Numbered from the stretch's first letter, positions 48,871 through 59,006 are shown. The stretch is 64,000 nucleotides of DNA from Lachnospiraceae bacterium (GCA_023664345.1 JAMPFQ010000017.1:1-64000); one strand, 5' to 3'. Notes: a model not told the origin generated them from the letters alone. Numbers and translations are program-made.

Positions 48871-50742
48871 TTAAGATTGACTCTCACTTACAATGCGCAC
48901 CTGCTTCCCGGAAAAAGCAATACCATATTTCACAATATTAGTGATCCCATTATTTCTCAATTCGGCGTCATACCGCTTCTCACTGATCTGGTCAAGAGCC
49001 TCCCTGGCCCGCTTTTCCAACTGCTCTCCGCCAAAGTTCCTGCCATACTTCACCTCGATCAGGATCCCGGGCAGCTGTTTCGTTCTGGGGTACAGACCGA
49101 TATCAAACCTCCCGTCCCCCGGCTCCCTGTTGGAAACGATCCTGTACTTGTCGTCCATCAGCGCCAGCATACCCGCCGTCAATCCATGGAAAAAACTTTC
49201 CTCCCCGGCATCATAGTAGCTGATCGTTCTGTCCAGGTATTCCGCCAGCGCATTCTGCAGCTTTTCCTGATCTTTCATGTAGATGCTTTCCGCCACTTTC
49301 TCTGCGGAAGATCTTTTCACCGCGCCGCACCTGATCAGATGATTCAGGATCTCATTCCGATAAACTGCGCCGATCTCCTTATTGGGTATCTCGATCTGAC
49401 ACAGATACGAGCCGGTGGGCAGCAGCTCCCCTTTTACGGCTTTAAGGTATCCCGCAGCCAGCAGCAGGCTGTAGATATTGGCCGGATCCTCTTTCAGGGA
49501 GGGATAGATCACATTCATATCGATCCGGGCGGCCACGGTTTCTCCCTGTAAAAGAACCTCTAATTTTTCCAGCACATCCGGCGCGGCCACGTTCAGTACC
49601 TCATCCAGGATCTCATTCCTCCCGGTATTGGCCCAGTACGCCTGTGGCACGCACTTTTTGGAAATATAGCAGATCACGGACCAGGGATTAAATATCTCCG
49701 TGGATCCGAACAGATATCCGTCATACCACTGGCAAAGCTCTCCGTATGAACTCTCCGCATGATAAGCCCCCAGCATATCTCCCACTTCCCGCACGGTAAA
49801 CCCGAAATACTGGCTGTAAGCGTCATCCAGCACGGAATTCACATCCAGATTGTTCAATCCGCTGAAGATACTCTCCTGCGCGATCCGGAGTATCCCCGTC
49901 AGGAAGCCAAAGGATAAATGCGGGTTATCCTTAAATCCGCCGGAGAAGAAATTTCTCATGAATCCCACGATCTTCTCATAATAATCCTGCGAATATCCCT
50001 CCTGGATGGGCGTGTCATACTCATCGATAATGATGATCGGCGCTTTCTTATGGTATTCATGCAGCATACGCGACAGATTCTCCAATGAGGCGGACAACTC
50101 TACCTCCGACGCCGTACCGGACATGATCCTGTTCAGGTAATCCCGCTCAAAATCCGCCAGCGTGCCATCCTCGAACAATTCCCTGTGCCTGCCGAACTCC
50201 GCCTGGAGCAGAATGGATATCTTGTCTAAGGCCGCCTGCCAGGAATCATATTTCACATCCTTGAAAGTGAGGAAAATGACCGGATATTTCCCCTGATGGG
50301 AAGTATATTCCTCCCCATATTTCCATATCTTCTTATCCCTGAAATATACGCTGGTATCTTCTTCGGATATCTCAAAGAAAACGCGCAGCATATCCATGTT
50401 CAGGGTCTTCCCGAATCTCCTCGGCCTGGTAAAAAGGGAGACCTGGGCTTTCCTGTCCAGCACATCCCTGATCAGCAGCGTCTTATCCACATAATAATAA
50501 TCCGCCTGGGCTCTTTTGTAGTCGGAAACCCCGATGGGCATGGAAAGAGTGGATATGGGCTTTTTCCGGTACGCACCGCTTTTGATGCGGTTATCCGCCG
50601 GCCTCACCGCGTCCGCGGGGATCTGCCAGTCCCGCCCCACTTTCATAGCTCCGGGGATCTTCCCGTCCTTGCACAGACCGCTCACCGCTCTGTCCGAAAC
50701 ATTCCACATTTCAGCGATATCCTTGCAGGAAACCATATGCAT
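48871..50742 (-). CDS. AAA-ATPase/PD-(D/E)XK nuclease protein with N-terminal HTH
   Basis: About 623 residues from the ATG at 50742 (AAAGGAG 9 nt ahead; the ATG at 50751 is too close). Residues 1-50 form a MerR/excisionase-like helix-turn-helix (SCKDIAEMWNVSDRAVSGLC). The AAA-like domain (PF09820 type) has SLFTRPRRFGKTLNMDMLRV as its Walker A region. The C-terminal nuclease-type part has GDGRFDIGLYP and GILIEVKYG, a D..ExK core. Members are often amplified in gut bacteria. Function is unknown; defence or mobile-element roles are guesses. Confidence 0.78.
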   Translation of the reverse strand: MHMVSCKDIAEMWNVSDRAVSGLCKDGKIPGAMKVGRDWQIPADAVRPADNRIKSGAYRKKPISTLSMPIGVSDYKRAQADYYYVDKTLLIRDVLDRKAQVSLFTRPRRFGKTLNMDMLRVFFEISEEDTSVYFRDKKIWKYGEEYTSHQGKYPVIFLTFKDVKYDSWQAALDKISILLQAEFGRHRELFEDGTLADFERDYLNRIMSGTASEVELSASLENLSRMLHEYHKKAPIIIIDEYDTPIQEGYSQDYYEKIVGFMRNFFSGGFKDNPHLSFGFLTGILRIAQESIFSGLNNLDVNSVLDDAYSQYFGFTVREVGDMLGAYHAESSYGELCQWYDGYLFGSTEIFNPWSVICYISKKCVPQAYWANTGRNEILDEVLNVAAPDVLEKLEVLLQGETVAARIDMNVIYPSLKEDPANIYSLLLAAGYLKAVKGELLPTGSYLCQIEIPNKEIGAVYRNEILNHLIRCGAVKRSSAEKVAESIYMKDQEKLQNALAEYLDRTISYYDAGEESFFHGLTAGMLALMDDKYRIVSNREPGDGRFDIGLYPRTKQLPGILIEVKYGRNFGGEQLEKRAREALDQISEKRYDAELRNNGITNIVKYGIAFSGKQVRIVSESQS

Positions 50743-50918
50743 ATCCGACATCTCCTTTCCATTCCGAGATCTATACACCTATTATATATATTTTTCGGAA
50801 AAATATCAATACAATATAATGTTCTTCCGAAAAACATGCGCCAGTCCGGTCACAATATCCATCGCAAGGATGAACAGGTTCGAAAGGCGAGGGAACTTCC
50901 GGCTCTGCTCATTCACGC

Positions 50919-50948
50919 AAAAAAAGACCCAGCCTTCCGGCCAGGCCT
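50919..50948 (-). terminator. Terminator after the dipeptidase gene
   Basis: On the minus strand, GGCCTGGCC-GGAA-GGCTGGGTC pairs with G-U pairs around a GNRA-type loop, then TTTTTTT. It ends the minus-strand dipeptidase operon, about 12 nt after the stop. Confidence 0.8.
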
Positions 50949-50959
50949 CATTTCCCTGA

Positions 50960-52042
50960 TCACAGTATTTCTTTATATACTCTGAGCACATTCCGGCAGA
51001 ATATCATATCCAGCTGGCTCTCCGTAAATCCCGCCCTGCGCATGCCCTCCCAGAGGGCTTCCATCCCCTGTGCGCCGGGAATCTCCTCATAAGTGCGAAT
51101 ACCGTCAAAATCGCTGCCAAGGCCCAGCACTTCAATGCCTCCCACATTGGCGATATGCTGCGCGTGGCGCGCCACCGCCTGGATGCTGCCCTGATTCTCC
51201 ACTCCTACCGGCTTTTCCGCCAGAAAGTCCGCGCAGTAATTAAGACCTATGACGCCGCCTCTGTCCGCCAGCTTCCGGATCATGTCATCGGTCATATTCC
51301 TCACACAGGGGCAGACGCTCCTGGCATTGGAATGGCTTGCCACAAAGGGCTTCCTGGTCACTGCCAGGACATCATAGAACCCTGCGTCCGACAGATGGGA
51401 CACATCGGGTATCATACCCAGGCGTTCCATCTCGGCCACTATCTCTTTTCCCTTTTCCGTCAACCCTCCCGTGGTATTGCTGGTACGGTTAAAGGCTTCA
51501 AACGCCGCCTGTGCCGCCTCCCGCTTCCGCTCATATTCCATAGTGCCCGGCTGGCACTGTTCCCATGCCTTTCTCGCTTCCGAGGCTTTCCTGCCCAGTT
51601 CCCCGTCAAAGTTGGGGAATCCGATCTCATTGGGAAAATTCCAGGTCAGCGTCATCATGCGGACCCCCATCTCATACAGCTTGCGAAGCTTCCCTATCTC
51701 ACCCTTACAGACCGCGCCCTCTTCCACGGTCAGCATGGCGGACATCTTTCCCGCCGCTTCATTGGCCGCAATATCCTCATAACACAGTACAGGCGCTATC
51801 AGATTCCGGTTGCGCTCCAGTTCCATCCGGTAGTGCTGATACAGCCCGCAGACTCTTTCCCAGGGGTCTCCGTCACAGTCCAGTTCCACGAACATGGCAA
51901 AATTCTGGAGCAGATAGTGGCTGTCCCGCATGCGCTCCAGATCCAGATGGCATCCGTTCTGGCGCAGTTCCTCAGGCTTTCCCTGCTCCTTGAGGCAGAG
52001 CAGTCTGTAAATAGTGTCACAGTGCATATCTATCACTTTCAT
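50960..52042 (-). CDS. Membrane dipeptidase (M19, renal dipeptidase-like)
   Basis: A 360-residue zinc dipeptidase. MKVIDMHCDTIYRLL carries the HxD zinc ligands, LTVEEGAV the bridging Glu, and VSHLSD, ASHSNARSV and GLGSDFDGI the other active-site parts. It hydrolyses dipeptides, probably in the cytoplasm as no signal peptide is seen. The start overlaps the SGNH gene's stop (ATGA). Confidence 0.92.
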   Translation of the reverse strand: MKVIDMHCDTIYRLLCLKEQGKPEELRQNGCHLDLERMRDSHYLLQNFAMFVELDCDGDPWERVCGLYQHYRMELERNRNLIAPVLCYEDIAANEAAGKMSAMLTVEEGAVCKGEIGKLRKLYEMGVRMMTLTWNFPNEIGFPNFDGELGRKASEARKAWEQCQPGTMEYERKREAAQAAFEAFNRTSNTTGGLTEKGKEIVAEMERLGMIPDVSHLSDAGFYDVLAVTRKPFVASHSNARSVCPCVRNMTDDMIRKLADRGGVIGLNYCADFLAEKPVGVENQGSIQAVARHAQHIANVGGIEVLGLGSDFDGIRTYEEIPGAQGMEALWEGMRRAGFTESQLDMIFCRNVLRVYKEIL

Positions 52043-53085
52043 ACATCAACATCCATTCCCTGGTTTTGCTCTTCTTCGCTTTCAGTTTCTCTGACAATAG
52101 CGTGCTCTTTTAAATAAGTCTTCCAGATATCGATATACTGCGCTTTCAGGTGGACTCCGTCAAAGGTATAGGAAGCTTCCATTCCGCCGGTCTCATCACA
52201 GATCTTTGGATTCACGTCCAGATAGAAAATCCGCTCATTGTCCGCCAGCTGGGAAAGCGCCTCGTTCCGCGCCTCGATCCCCTCATTATTGATATAATCG
52301 CCCTGCTCGGAGCGTTCCGTGGTGACTTTGATGATCCCCTGAATATAAAGGATCGCGTCGGGCTGCAGTTCCAGCAGATGATCCACTGCTTCCTGATATG
52401 CCGCCACAAAGCTTTCCACTGTCCCGGTGCCCATCTCATTGATACCGATCATCAGGTATATCTTGGCATAAGTATTCTGTGACAGGGCCTCTTCCACCGT
52501 TATCTTCTTCCTCTGTCCCTCCACCGGCACGATCTTGGAATCAAACAGCTTATAGATGGTCAATCCCGTGGAAGCATAGAAATCAGCCGTCTCCTCCAGA
52601 CCGCCATATTCAAGCATTCCCACCGTGCGGGAATCCCCGATAAAGACGGCGTCCGCAAAATAGTCGTCCTCCACCGTATGGTACATCTCTCCGCCGTCGG
52701 GCTCTGATGCCGCGGATCCCTCCGTCGCCGGATCGTCCTCTGGGGGCATCGCCACATCTTCCTCATTTGATATGACGGCATTCCCTCCGTCGGAGAAAGC
52801 AGCGCCGTCCGCTCCCGACACAGTCGTTGCGTCCGCGCCGGATACAGTAATCTCCTCCGCGCCTGGCACAGCAGCCCCATCCGTTCCGGATACGGAAGCC
52901 CAGGGCGTCCCTTCTTCCGCCCTGACGGTATCTGCCTGCCGGAAATCCTGCTTGATACCCGCATACCAGTTCTTGACCTGTTCCAACGGCTCCGCATAAA
53001 CCTGCCAGTCGTCCACCACCGACAGGTAAACGATCCCCGCCATAACCCAAAAGATCATATATCTCCATTTTTTTAACCACTTCAT
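52039..53085 (-). CDS. SGNH/GDSL-family hydrolase, membrane anchored
   Basis: A 348-residue protein with an N-terminal membrane anchor (KKWRYMIFWVMAGIVYLSVV), a Ser/Gly/Ala/Asp-rich low-complexity linker (ISGADATTVSGADGA-type repeats), and an SGNH hydrolase part with FIGDSRTVG (nucleophile Ser), IGINEMGTG, and a catalytic D..H at FDGVHL. It follows an MBOAT acyltransferase gene, so it probably acts outside the membrane on acyl groups of a cell-wall or exopolysaccharide polymer. Confidence 0.78.
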   Translation of the reverse strand: MKWLKKWRYMIFWVMAGIVYLSVVDDWQVYAEPLEQVKNWYAGIKQDFRQADTVRAEEGTPWASVSGTDGAAVPGAEEITVSGADATTVSGADGAAFSDGGNAVISNEEDVAMPPEDDPATEGSAASEPDGGEMYHTVEDDYFADAVFIGDSRTVGMLEYGGLEETADFYASTGLTIYKLFDSKIVPVEGQRKKITVEEALSQNTYAKIYLMIGINEMGTGTVESFVAAYQEAVDHLLELQPDAILYIQGIIKVTTERSEQGDYINNEGIEARNEALSQLADNERIFYLDVNPKICDETGGMEASYTFDGVHLKAQYIDIWKTYLKEHAIVRETESEEEQNQGMDVDV

Positions 53086-53136
53086 GATATCACCTGTTCT
53101 TTATCCGCGAAAGGCTGTTCATCATCCAGCCCGAAC

Positions 53137-54531
53137 CTAGAAATTCCGATACATAAACGGATTCTGTCCCTCTACCTGTAACCTCCATACGCAGAACCAG
53201 AAGAGCGCGATCAGCAGGAGCATTCCCGGCAGACTGTCCTTAAACCTGTTAAAAAGCTTCTGCAGCAGCGGCGTGCAGGCAAACCCTCCCGCCGCGAACA
53301 GGGCGCCGTAATTCATCAGCGCTTTCTCCCAGTCGCCCGCGCTGACGCGGATCCCCTCCACCACGCCGAACATCCTGCCCAGATAAATCCCCAGCTGGGA
53401 AATATCCGTAATGGCAAAGCACATCCAGCTGATGGGGATCACAAACCACAGATAGAGATGGGGCAATCCTTTCAGGATACCATGGGAAAACAGCTTTCCC
53501 ACACCCAGCCGCTCCAACTGTCTCTCCAGCACGATCAGGATCCATAACATGAGCCCCCACAACAGAAAGTTCAGGGTACGCCCATGCCATAATGCCGTCA
53601 GCAGCCATACGCACAGCAGATTGAACAGGGTGCGCCACTCGCCTTTTCGGTTTCCGCCCAGAGGGATATAGACATAGCGACAGAACCACCGTCCCAGCGT
53701 CATATGCCACCTGCGGTAAAACTTTCTCACGGAACCTGCCATATAGGGGTTGTTGAAGTTCGACGGCAGAGTAAAGCCCAGCATCTGTCCCAGGCCCACA
53801 GCCATCAGAGAATATCCGTAAAAATCGAAATACAGCTTCATGGAATAGGCAACGGCCGCCATCCAGGCAAGGGGTGTGGAAATGCTCTCAAATCCTGTAA
53901 CCTGCACTTCTCTCCACAGCAGCCCCAGACGATCCGCCAATAATACCTTAAAGACCAGACCCACGGTAAAGATCTGTAACCCGGCCTGTATGTTCTTCGC
54001 AGAAAATTCTCTTTTGTATAATGTCTCCCGCACCTCCCCATAACTGGCTATGGGGCCGGAAAGCAGCTGTGGGAACATTGTGATATATGTCGCCAGCCGC
54101 AGAAAGGAGGTCTCTTTCGTCTCTTCACCCTTATACACATCGATCAGATAAGACAGGATCCGGAACGTGTAATAACTGATGCCCAGAGGCAGTCCGTTTA
54201 CGCCGATCCCACTCTTAAATACCGCAAGTACACCGATATTTCCTGCCACGGCCACAGCCAGCAGGCATTTTCTTTTGTATTCTAATTTTCTTTTCCTTTG
54301 TTTCCTATCCTTACCTTTCAGCCTTGCTCCTCTTGCAAGGTGTAATCCCAGAAAATAATTTACTGACACTGAAACGATCAATAACCATAAATATTCCGGC
54401 TCCCCAAAAGCATAAAAAACCAGGCTTCCTGTAAGCAGTACCACATTCTTCATATGCCGGGGAGTCACACCATACAGAAGCAGAAACAGCGGCAGAAAAC
54501 AGAGTAAGAATCCTATACTGCTAAATACCAA
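53137..54531 (-). CDS. MBOAT-family O-acyltransferase (AlgI/DltB-like)
   Basis: A 464-residue polytopic protein. It follows the AlgI-type layout, including the helix with FCRYVYIPLGGNRKGEW, the conserved ALWHGRTLNFLLWG (His) and many spans. It moves acyl groups across the membrane to a polysaccharide or teichoic acid outside. It is paired with the SGNH protein downstream, the usual partner in O-acetylation systems. Confidence 0.88.
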   Translation of the reverse strand: MVFSSIGFLLCFLPLFLLLYGVTPRHMKNVVLLTGSLVFYAFGEPEYLWLLIVSVSVNYFLGLHLARGARLKGKDRKQRKRKLEYKRKCLLAVAVAGNIGVLAVFKSGIGVNGLPLGISYYTFRILSYLIDVYKGEETKETSFLRLATYITMFPQLLSGPIASYGEVRETLYKREFSAKNIQAGLQIFTVGLVFKVLLADRLGLLWREVQVTGFESISTPLAWMAAVAYSMKLYFDFYGYSLMAVGLGQMLGFTLPSNFNNPYMAGSVRKFYRRWHMTLGRWFCRYVYIPLGGNRKGEWRTLFNLLCVWLLTALWHGRTLNFLLWGLMLWILIVLERQLERLGVGKLFSHGILKGLPHLYLWFVIPISWMCFAITDISQLGIYLGRMFGVVEGIRVSAGDWEKALMNYGALFAAGGFACTPLLQKLFNRFKDSLPGMLLLIALFWFCVWRLQVEGQNPFMYRNF

Positions 54532-54687
54532 GACCTATCACATCTTTCATCGCTTCTATATATCTATAGTATCGTTTTAGCTGCCCTATTACAACAAAAA
54601 TTTTCTTAATTTTACCTAACAATTTTTTACAAAATTATTGCAAATCGGTCTTATTATGTTAATATTAAAAAGCGGAGGACTCAAAAC

Positions 54688-55290
54688 ATGAACAGCAAGT
54701 TTTTTGACCTGAAAAAAGAAAAGCAGGACAGGATGATCAACGCGTCCCTGAAGATATTTGCCCTTCAGGGCTACCGTCATGCCAGTACTGACGATATCGT
54801 AAGGGAAGCCGCCATCAGCAAGGGACTGCTGTTCCATTATTTCGGAAGCAAGCTGGGAGTCTATACTTTTATCTATGACTACAGTGTCCGTTATATGAAT
54901 CTGGAACTGAAATCCAATGTGGATCCCAAAGAGAAAGATATGTTCCTGCTCTTAAAGCAGACGGAAGCAGCGCGGATGCATGCCATGCGCGGTTATCCCT
55001 ATATGCAGCAGTTCCTGAACCGCTCCATGTCCGAGGATGTGAGCGAGGCGCTGCTTGCCATTGAAGCCAAGCGCAATGTTCTTGCGGAAACCTATAACGC
55101 CATCGACCGACAGATGGACTTCTCCGCGTTTCCGGCGGGAATAGACGGCGAAAAACTCCGTAAGATGCTGGAACTCTCCATCATGGGCCTGATGACAGAG
55201 CGCTTTCATGACGCCTCTTTCCAGCCGGAAATGCTGTATGAAGAAGTCTGCAGTTATCTGGATATGGTCAGGAAACTGGTCTACAGGTGA
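54688..55290 (+). CDS. TetR-family regulator
   Basis: A 200-residue TetR regulator (ATG at 54688; GGAGG ahead). The N-terminal helix-turn-helix is RMINASLKIFALQGYRHAST then DDIVREAAISKGLLFHYFGS. The ligand-binding half is divergent, as is usual. The ligand is unknown. It lies back-to-back with the MBOAT operon, 156 bp apart, and might regulate it. Confidence 0.88.
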   Translation: MNSKFFDLKKEKQDRMINASLKIFALQGYRHASTDDIVREAAISKGLLFHYFGSKLGVYTFIYDYSVRYMNLELKSNVDPKEKDMFLLLKQTEAARMHAMRGYPYMQQFLNRSMSEDVSEALLAIEAKRNVLAETYNAIDRQMDFSAFPAGIDGEKLRKMLELSIMGLMTERFHDASFQPEMLYEEVCSYLDMVRKLVYR

Positions 55291-55294
55291 TCGG

Positions 55295-56056
55295 CTATTT
55301 GCTCATTTTGTATGGGGGATCCGCCGGATATCCGCCCTTTAATTTCTGCATTCCCCGCTGGATGGCATCTTTGGAATCTTTCCAGTCCGCATCCTTGTTC
55401 TTGTAGTCGAACTTTTCCACCATCCATGCCACATCTTCCGCCACGCGCTTCATATTTTCTTCCATCAGGGGCAGCACCGTCCCATAAAAGCTTTCCCTGT
55501 CCTTATCCGACAGTTTTGCGTCCGCCGCCTGGCAGAGATCTCCCATATGGGACAGGCAGAATCCTTTACTGTTCCTGATCTTCTCCCGGAATTCCCCATC
55601 CTGTTTCCAGAGGTAGAAAAAGGTGTCCAGGTATCGGGCGTATGTATCTCTGTACTGTTTGCAGATATAGCAGGACTCCTCTTTCTCTTTCACCCACATG
55701 CCTATGGCGTTGCCGCATTCTGTAGTTTTCAGGAATCTGTTTTTCAGACTGCTCTTGCCGGGCCTGAAAGAGGCAAAAGTCTTCTGCATCTCCCCGATCA
55801 TCCGCATATAATGGGTCTTCAGGATCCAGGCGTTGCCAAGCGTATTGCCGTAATCGAACATTTTCTGAAAATGCGTTCGACAGAATCCCGCCTTGTCCGT
55901 CATTTCCCGGATATCAGCCTCCATGTATGAGGAGCCGCTGCCCAGCACAAAGTCCAACAGATCCTGCTCTATGCTCCGCTCAATAAAGCAAAAGGGACAT
56001 TCGTCTCCCGCGTTCACCGCATCATTCAGGGGAATGGTGTATAACTGTTCTTTCAT
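55295..56056 (-). CDS. DUF6062-type cysteine-rich protein
   Basis: A 253-residue protein with CPFC near residue 20, GFCRTHFQKMFDYGNTLGNA, a central CYIC pair and GFCLSHMGDLC. The paired Cys and His groups suggest metal binding, as in DUF6062. No signal peptide. Function unknown. The N-terminal residues (KEQLYTIPLNDAVNAGDE) are typical of this group. Confidence 0.7.
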   Translation of the reverse strand: MKEQLYTIPLNDAVNAGDECPFCFIERSIEQDLLDFVLGSGSSYMEADIREMTDKAGFCRTHFQKMFDYGNTLGNAWILKTHYMRMIGEMQKTFASFRPGKSSLKNRFLKTTECGNAIGMWVKEKEESCYICKQYRDTYARYLDTFFYLWKQDGEFREKIRNSKGFCLSHMGDLCQAADAKLSDKDRESFYGTVLPLMEENMKRVAEDVAWMVEKFDYKNKDADWKDSKDAIQRGMQKLKGGYPADPPYKMSK

Positions 56057-56193
56057 GCTCTTACCTCGCTTTTTGATTTATTTTACATCAATTTCTCTGA
56101 TTTATCAAAATTTAATGCATATTCTCTTTTCAAATCCACAAAATTGTATTAAAATATCAGTATGGATAACCAACTGAAAGGAGTAGCCCGCTT

Positions 56194-56592
56194 ATGGCAA
56201 AAAAATTTGGAAAATTCCTGCTCTTTACCGCTGCAGTAGGTTCTGCTGCCGCTGCCGTTTACTACTATATGCAGAAAAAGGATTCTGCAGTTGAAACGCC
56301 TGCCGACGAGGATTACGATGATCTCAGCGAGGAACTTGATGATAAGACGGAATCCTCCAGAAATTATGTGTCCCTGAACACAGATACGAAGACCGAGCCG
56401 CCCTCAGAGGAGCAGGGTTCCGAAGAACAGAGTTCCAAGGAGCAAAGTTCCAAGGAACGAAGTTCCGAGGAACGTAGTTCCTTTGTCCCCCTCTCCGAGC
56501 AGGTGAAGAACGCTGAGGAGACCGTGGAGGAAGAAGAATTCTTCGATGAGGAAGACCCTGCGGATGACAGCGCCCCCGTCGGTGAGCATTGA
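56194..56592 (+). CDS. Small protein with membrane anchor and acidic Ser/Glu repeats
   Basis: A 132-residue protein. Residues 5-25 form a hydrophobic span (GKFLLFTAAVGSAAAAVYYY). The rest is acidic and low-complexity with the repeated units SSKEQ, SSKER, SSEER encoded by 15-bp direct repeats (about 56,415-56,480). Similar YtxH-like proteins are common. Function unknown. Confidence 0.6.
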   Translation: MAKKFGKFLLFTAAVGSAAAAVYYYMQKKDSAVETPADEDYDDLSEELDDKTESSRNYVSLNTDTKTEPPSEEQGSEEQSSKEQSSKERSSEERSSFVPLSEQVKNAEETVEEEEFFDEEDPADDSAPVGEH

Positions 56593-56619
56593 TCCACGAT
56601 CGTTCCTGTCAGGATATTT

Positions 56620-56674
56620 ACATGAAAATGTACTTCGGATTCCGCATCCAAAAGTACATTTTCATGTATTTTTT
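56620..56674 (+). terminator. Strong terminator between the acidic protein and MocR genes
   Basis: Perfect 16-bp arms, ACATGAAAATGTACTT (56620-56635) and AAGTACATTTTCATGT (56652-56667), then ATTTTTTT. Ends plus-strand transcription and could also serve the opposite gene. Confidence 0.9.
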
Positions 56675-56684
56675 TGCGCTGGCC

Positions 56685-58094
56685 TCACAGCCATGCTTTC
56701 CGCAGCCTCTCCACGCCTCCGGCGATCTGCTCCTGCGTCAGTCCTCCGAACCCGATGAGCACCGTGGCTCTCCTGTCGGAGTCTTCCACCATATTCTCCG
56801 ACAGTCCGTAGACTTTCACGCGTTCCCTTCCGGCCCTTTCAAGCAGTTCCTCCTCCGACACATCACCCTTTGCGGTAAGGATCAGGTGCAGGCCCGTATT
56901 TTCACCTGAGATCGTATAATCCCTTTTAAAGGGCTCCAGGCAGCGGAGCAGCAATTCCTGTTTCGCCCTGTATATTTTCCTCATCTTGTTCAGATGGCGC
57001 TCAAAATATCCGTCCCTGATAAATTCATTCAGGATCCTCTGGTCGATCCTGGATACTGTACAGGAATAGAAAGAGCACTCCCTCCAATAGCGCTCCAGCA
57101 GAGATTGCGGAAGCACCATGAAACTGACACGGATCGCCGGTGCGATCGCCTTGGAAAAAGTGCCGATATAAATGACCTTCCCCTGCCTGTCCGATGCCAG
57201 AAGAGCAGGAATCGGCTTGCCGTGATAACGGAACTCGCTGTCATAATCGTCCTCGATCAGGTATCGGTCAGACGCTCCCGCCGCCCACTTCAGCAGTTCC
57301 GTCCTGCGGCCTATGGGCATGACCGTTCCCATGGGGAACTGATGGGAGGGCATCACATATGCTGCCCTGACATTTTCCCTGACCAGGCAGTCCGTGCGCA
57401 TTCCGCTCTCATCCATATCCACTGTCACGATATCATATGCAAATGACCGGAAGATGCGATATGTACGGATATAAGTAGGATTTTCCATGGCAATGCACAC
57501 ATGACGCCCCAATATCTTTTCCAGAAGCATCAGCAGATAATCGTTTCCCGCGCCTACAATGATCTGTTCCGGCCTGCAGTTCACTCCACGGGAGGAATGC
57601 AGGTATCTGCTGATGGTCTCCCGCAGGTCATGATCTCCCTGAGCCTCTCCTCTGGCAAACAGTTCGCTGTTCCCATCGGTAAGGATATTTTTGGTGATCT
57701 TCTTCCAGACCCCGAAAGGAAAGCCTGACATATCTATCTCATGGGGGGAAAAATTGTATTCCCACGCTGTCTCTTCCTGTGCATTGCCCGCTCTTTCCCG
57801 CTCTCCCAACAGTTCTTTCCCTGAATCCTCCATGCGGAACAGTTCTTCCATGGCACAGACGAAATATCCCCTGTAAGGCCTTGATTCTATATAACCCTCG
57901 CTGAGCAGCTGTTCATAAGCGTACTCCACCGTGCTGCGGGCCACCTGCAGATATTCCGCCAGAGAACGCGTAGAGGGAAGCCTCTCTCCTGCCAGAAGCT
58001 TCCCGTCTTTGATCTCCGTTTTTATATGGTCATATATCTGCTCATACAGACACTTATCACTGTCCGTGCGCAGTTCGATCGTCATATCATACAT
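56685..58094 (-). CDS. MocR/PdxR-type GntR regulator with aminotransferase domain
   Basis: A 469-residue regulator. The N-terminal GntR helix-turn-helix (LLAGERLPSTRSLAEYLQVA then RSTVEYAYEQLLSEGY) is fused to a class I aminotransferase domain with the pyridoxal-phosphate Lys in IGTFSKAIAPAIR. Such proteins sense amino acids or vitamin B6. The target genes are not known here. The divergent neighbour is DUF2225. Confidence 0.9.
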   Translation of the reverse strand: MYDMTIELRTDSDKCLYEQIYDHIKTEIKDGKLLAGERLPSTRSLAEYLQVARSTVEYAYEQLLSEGYIESRPYRGYFVCAMEELFRMEDSGKELLGERERAGNAQEETAWEYNFSPHEIDMSGFPFGVWKKITKNILTDGNSELFARGEAQGDHDLRETISRYLHSSRGVNCRPEQIIVGAGNDYLLMLLEKILGRHVCIAMENPTYIRTYRIFRSFAYDIVTVDMDESGMRTDCLVRENVRAAYVMPSHQFPMGTVMPIGRRTELLKWAAGASDRYLIEDDYDSEFRYHGKPIPALLASDRQGKVIYIGTFSKAIAPAIRVSFMVLPQSLLERYWRECSFYSCTVSRIDQRILNEFIRDGYFERHLNKMRKIYRAKQELLLRCLEPFKRDYTISGENTGLHLILTAKGDVSEEELLERAGRERVKVYGLSENMVEDSDRRATVLIGFGGLTQEQIAGGVERLRKAWL

Positions 58095-58099
58095 AGGGC

Positions 58100-58945
58100 T
58101 TACTTATTGTTCTTTATCTGCAGCATGATCTGTTCTTTCAGATCCCTTGCCTTGTCTTTCATACGGGTGTTCGCAGCGCTGGAGGTAAGGATCGACGATA
58201 CCATACGGCTTGCCACATCATACTTCTTTAAGTGGGCAGCCAGCACTCCCAGCAGATAGTCTATGGTGATCTCATCCATGCCGCACATGGGAAAGCCCTC
58301 GTTCTGACGCGCTTCCGCAAAACCGTTGTACGCGTTCTGGATATATTCTTCTTCCCTTGCTTTCAGTTCCGCCACCAGTTCCGGAGTCCCTTTCTCCGTA
58401 TCTGTTACAGACTCCCGATAGCCTCTCATGAGCCATGCGCTCTTGAGGCAGATGTATGCTTTTTCACTGGCCCTGCCACGCTTTACCACAGCGTTTGCCA
58501 GAGCAAGCTGATATCTGTCCACCGCTTCCTCATAGCTGTAAGTATCGTTCGTATACTTGGGAATCTTTACGTTCACGCTGATCTTTTCCTTTATCAGCTT
58601 CGCCTGAGGGCCGGTCAGGTTGGGAAAGAATCTGGTAAGCGCCGTATAGCCGCAGGTTGGGCAGAGTATCACATCATACTTGATGGTGTCAATGCCTTCA
58701 TAGCGAGGCCTCAGATCCTGATCCGTACCGATCAGCTTTGCCTTTCCTGTCTTCATGATCTTGGTCGGAACATCCGCGTCACAACAGGGGCATTTAAAGG
58801 TCTTCTCATAGATCATATCTTTTTCTTCGACCTTCGCCGGTTCCTGTGCTTTCTTTTTTGCTTCCGCTTTCTCGGCCTCCCCGTAAATATCCATATCTTC
58901 CAGGCCGTTCAGACCCAATCCCCCTAATCCGGACAATAAACTCAT
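58100..58945 (-). CDS. DUF2225 family protein
   Basis: A 281-residue protein with FKCPCCDADVPTKIMKTGK and LCPTCGYTALTRFFPNL as zinc-binding knuckles, then a helical part (SYEEAVDRYQLALANAVVKR) typical of DUF2225. The first 40 residues are Gly/Leu and Lys/Ala-rich. Function unknown; in Firmicutes the family occurs near cell-division and stress genes. Confidence 0.88.
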   Translation of the reverse strand: MSLLSGLGGLGLNGLEDMDIYGEAEKAEAKKKAQEPAKVEEKDMIYEKTFKCPCCDADVPTKIMKTGKAKLIGTDQDLRPRYEGIDTIKYDVILCPTCGYTALTRFFPNLTGPQAKLIKEKISVNVKIPKYTNDTYSYEEAVDRYQLALANAVVKRGRASEKAYICLKSAWLMRGYRESVTDTEKGTPELVAELKAREEEYIQNAYNGFAEARQNEGFPMCGMDEITIDYLLGVLAAHLKKYDVASRMVSSILTSSAANTRMKDKARDLKEQIMLQIKNNK

Positions 58946-59006
58946 AATCCATACCTCCTATTCCTGTTCTGAAACTATTTTATTCTGATAATATTTATGC
59001 ACTTGC

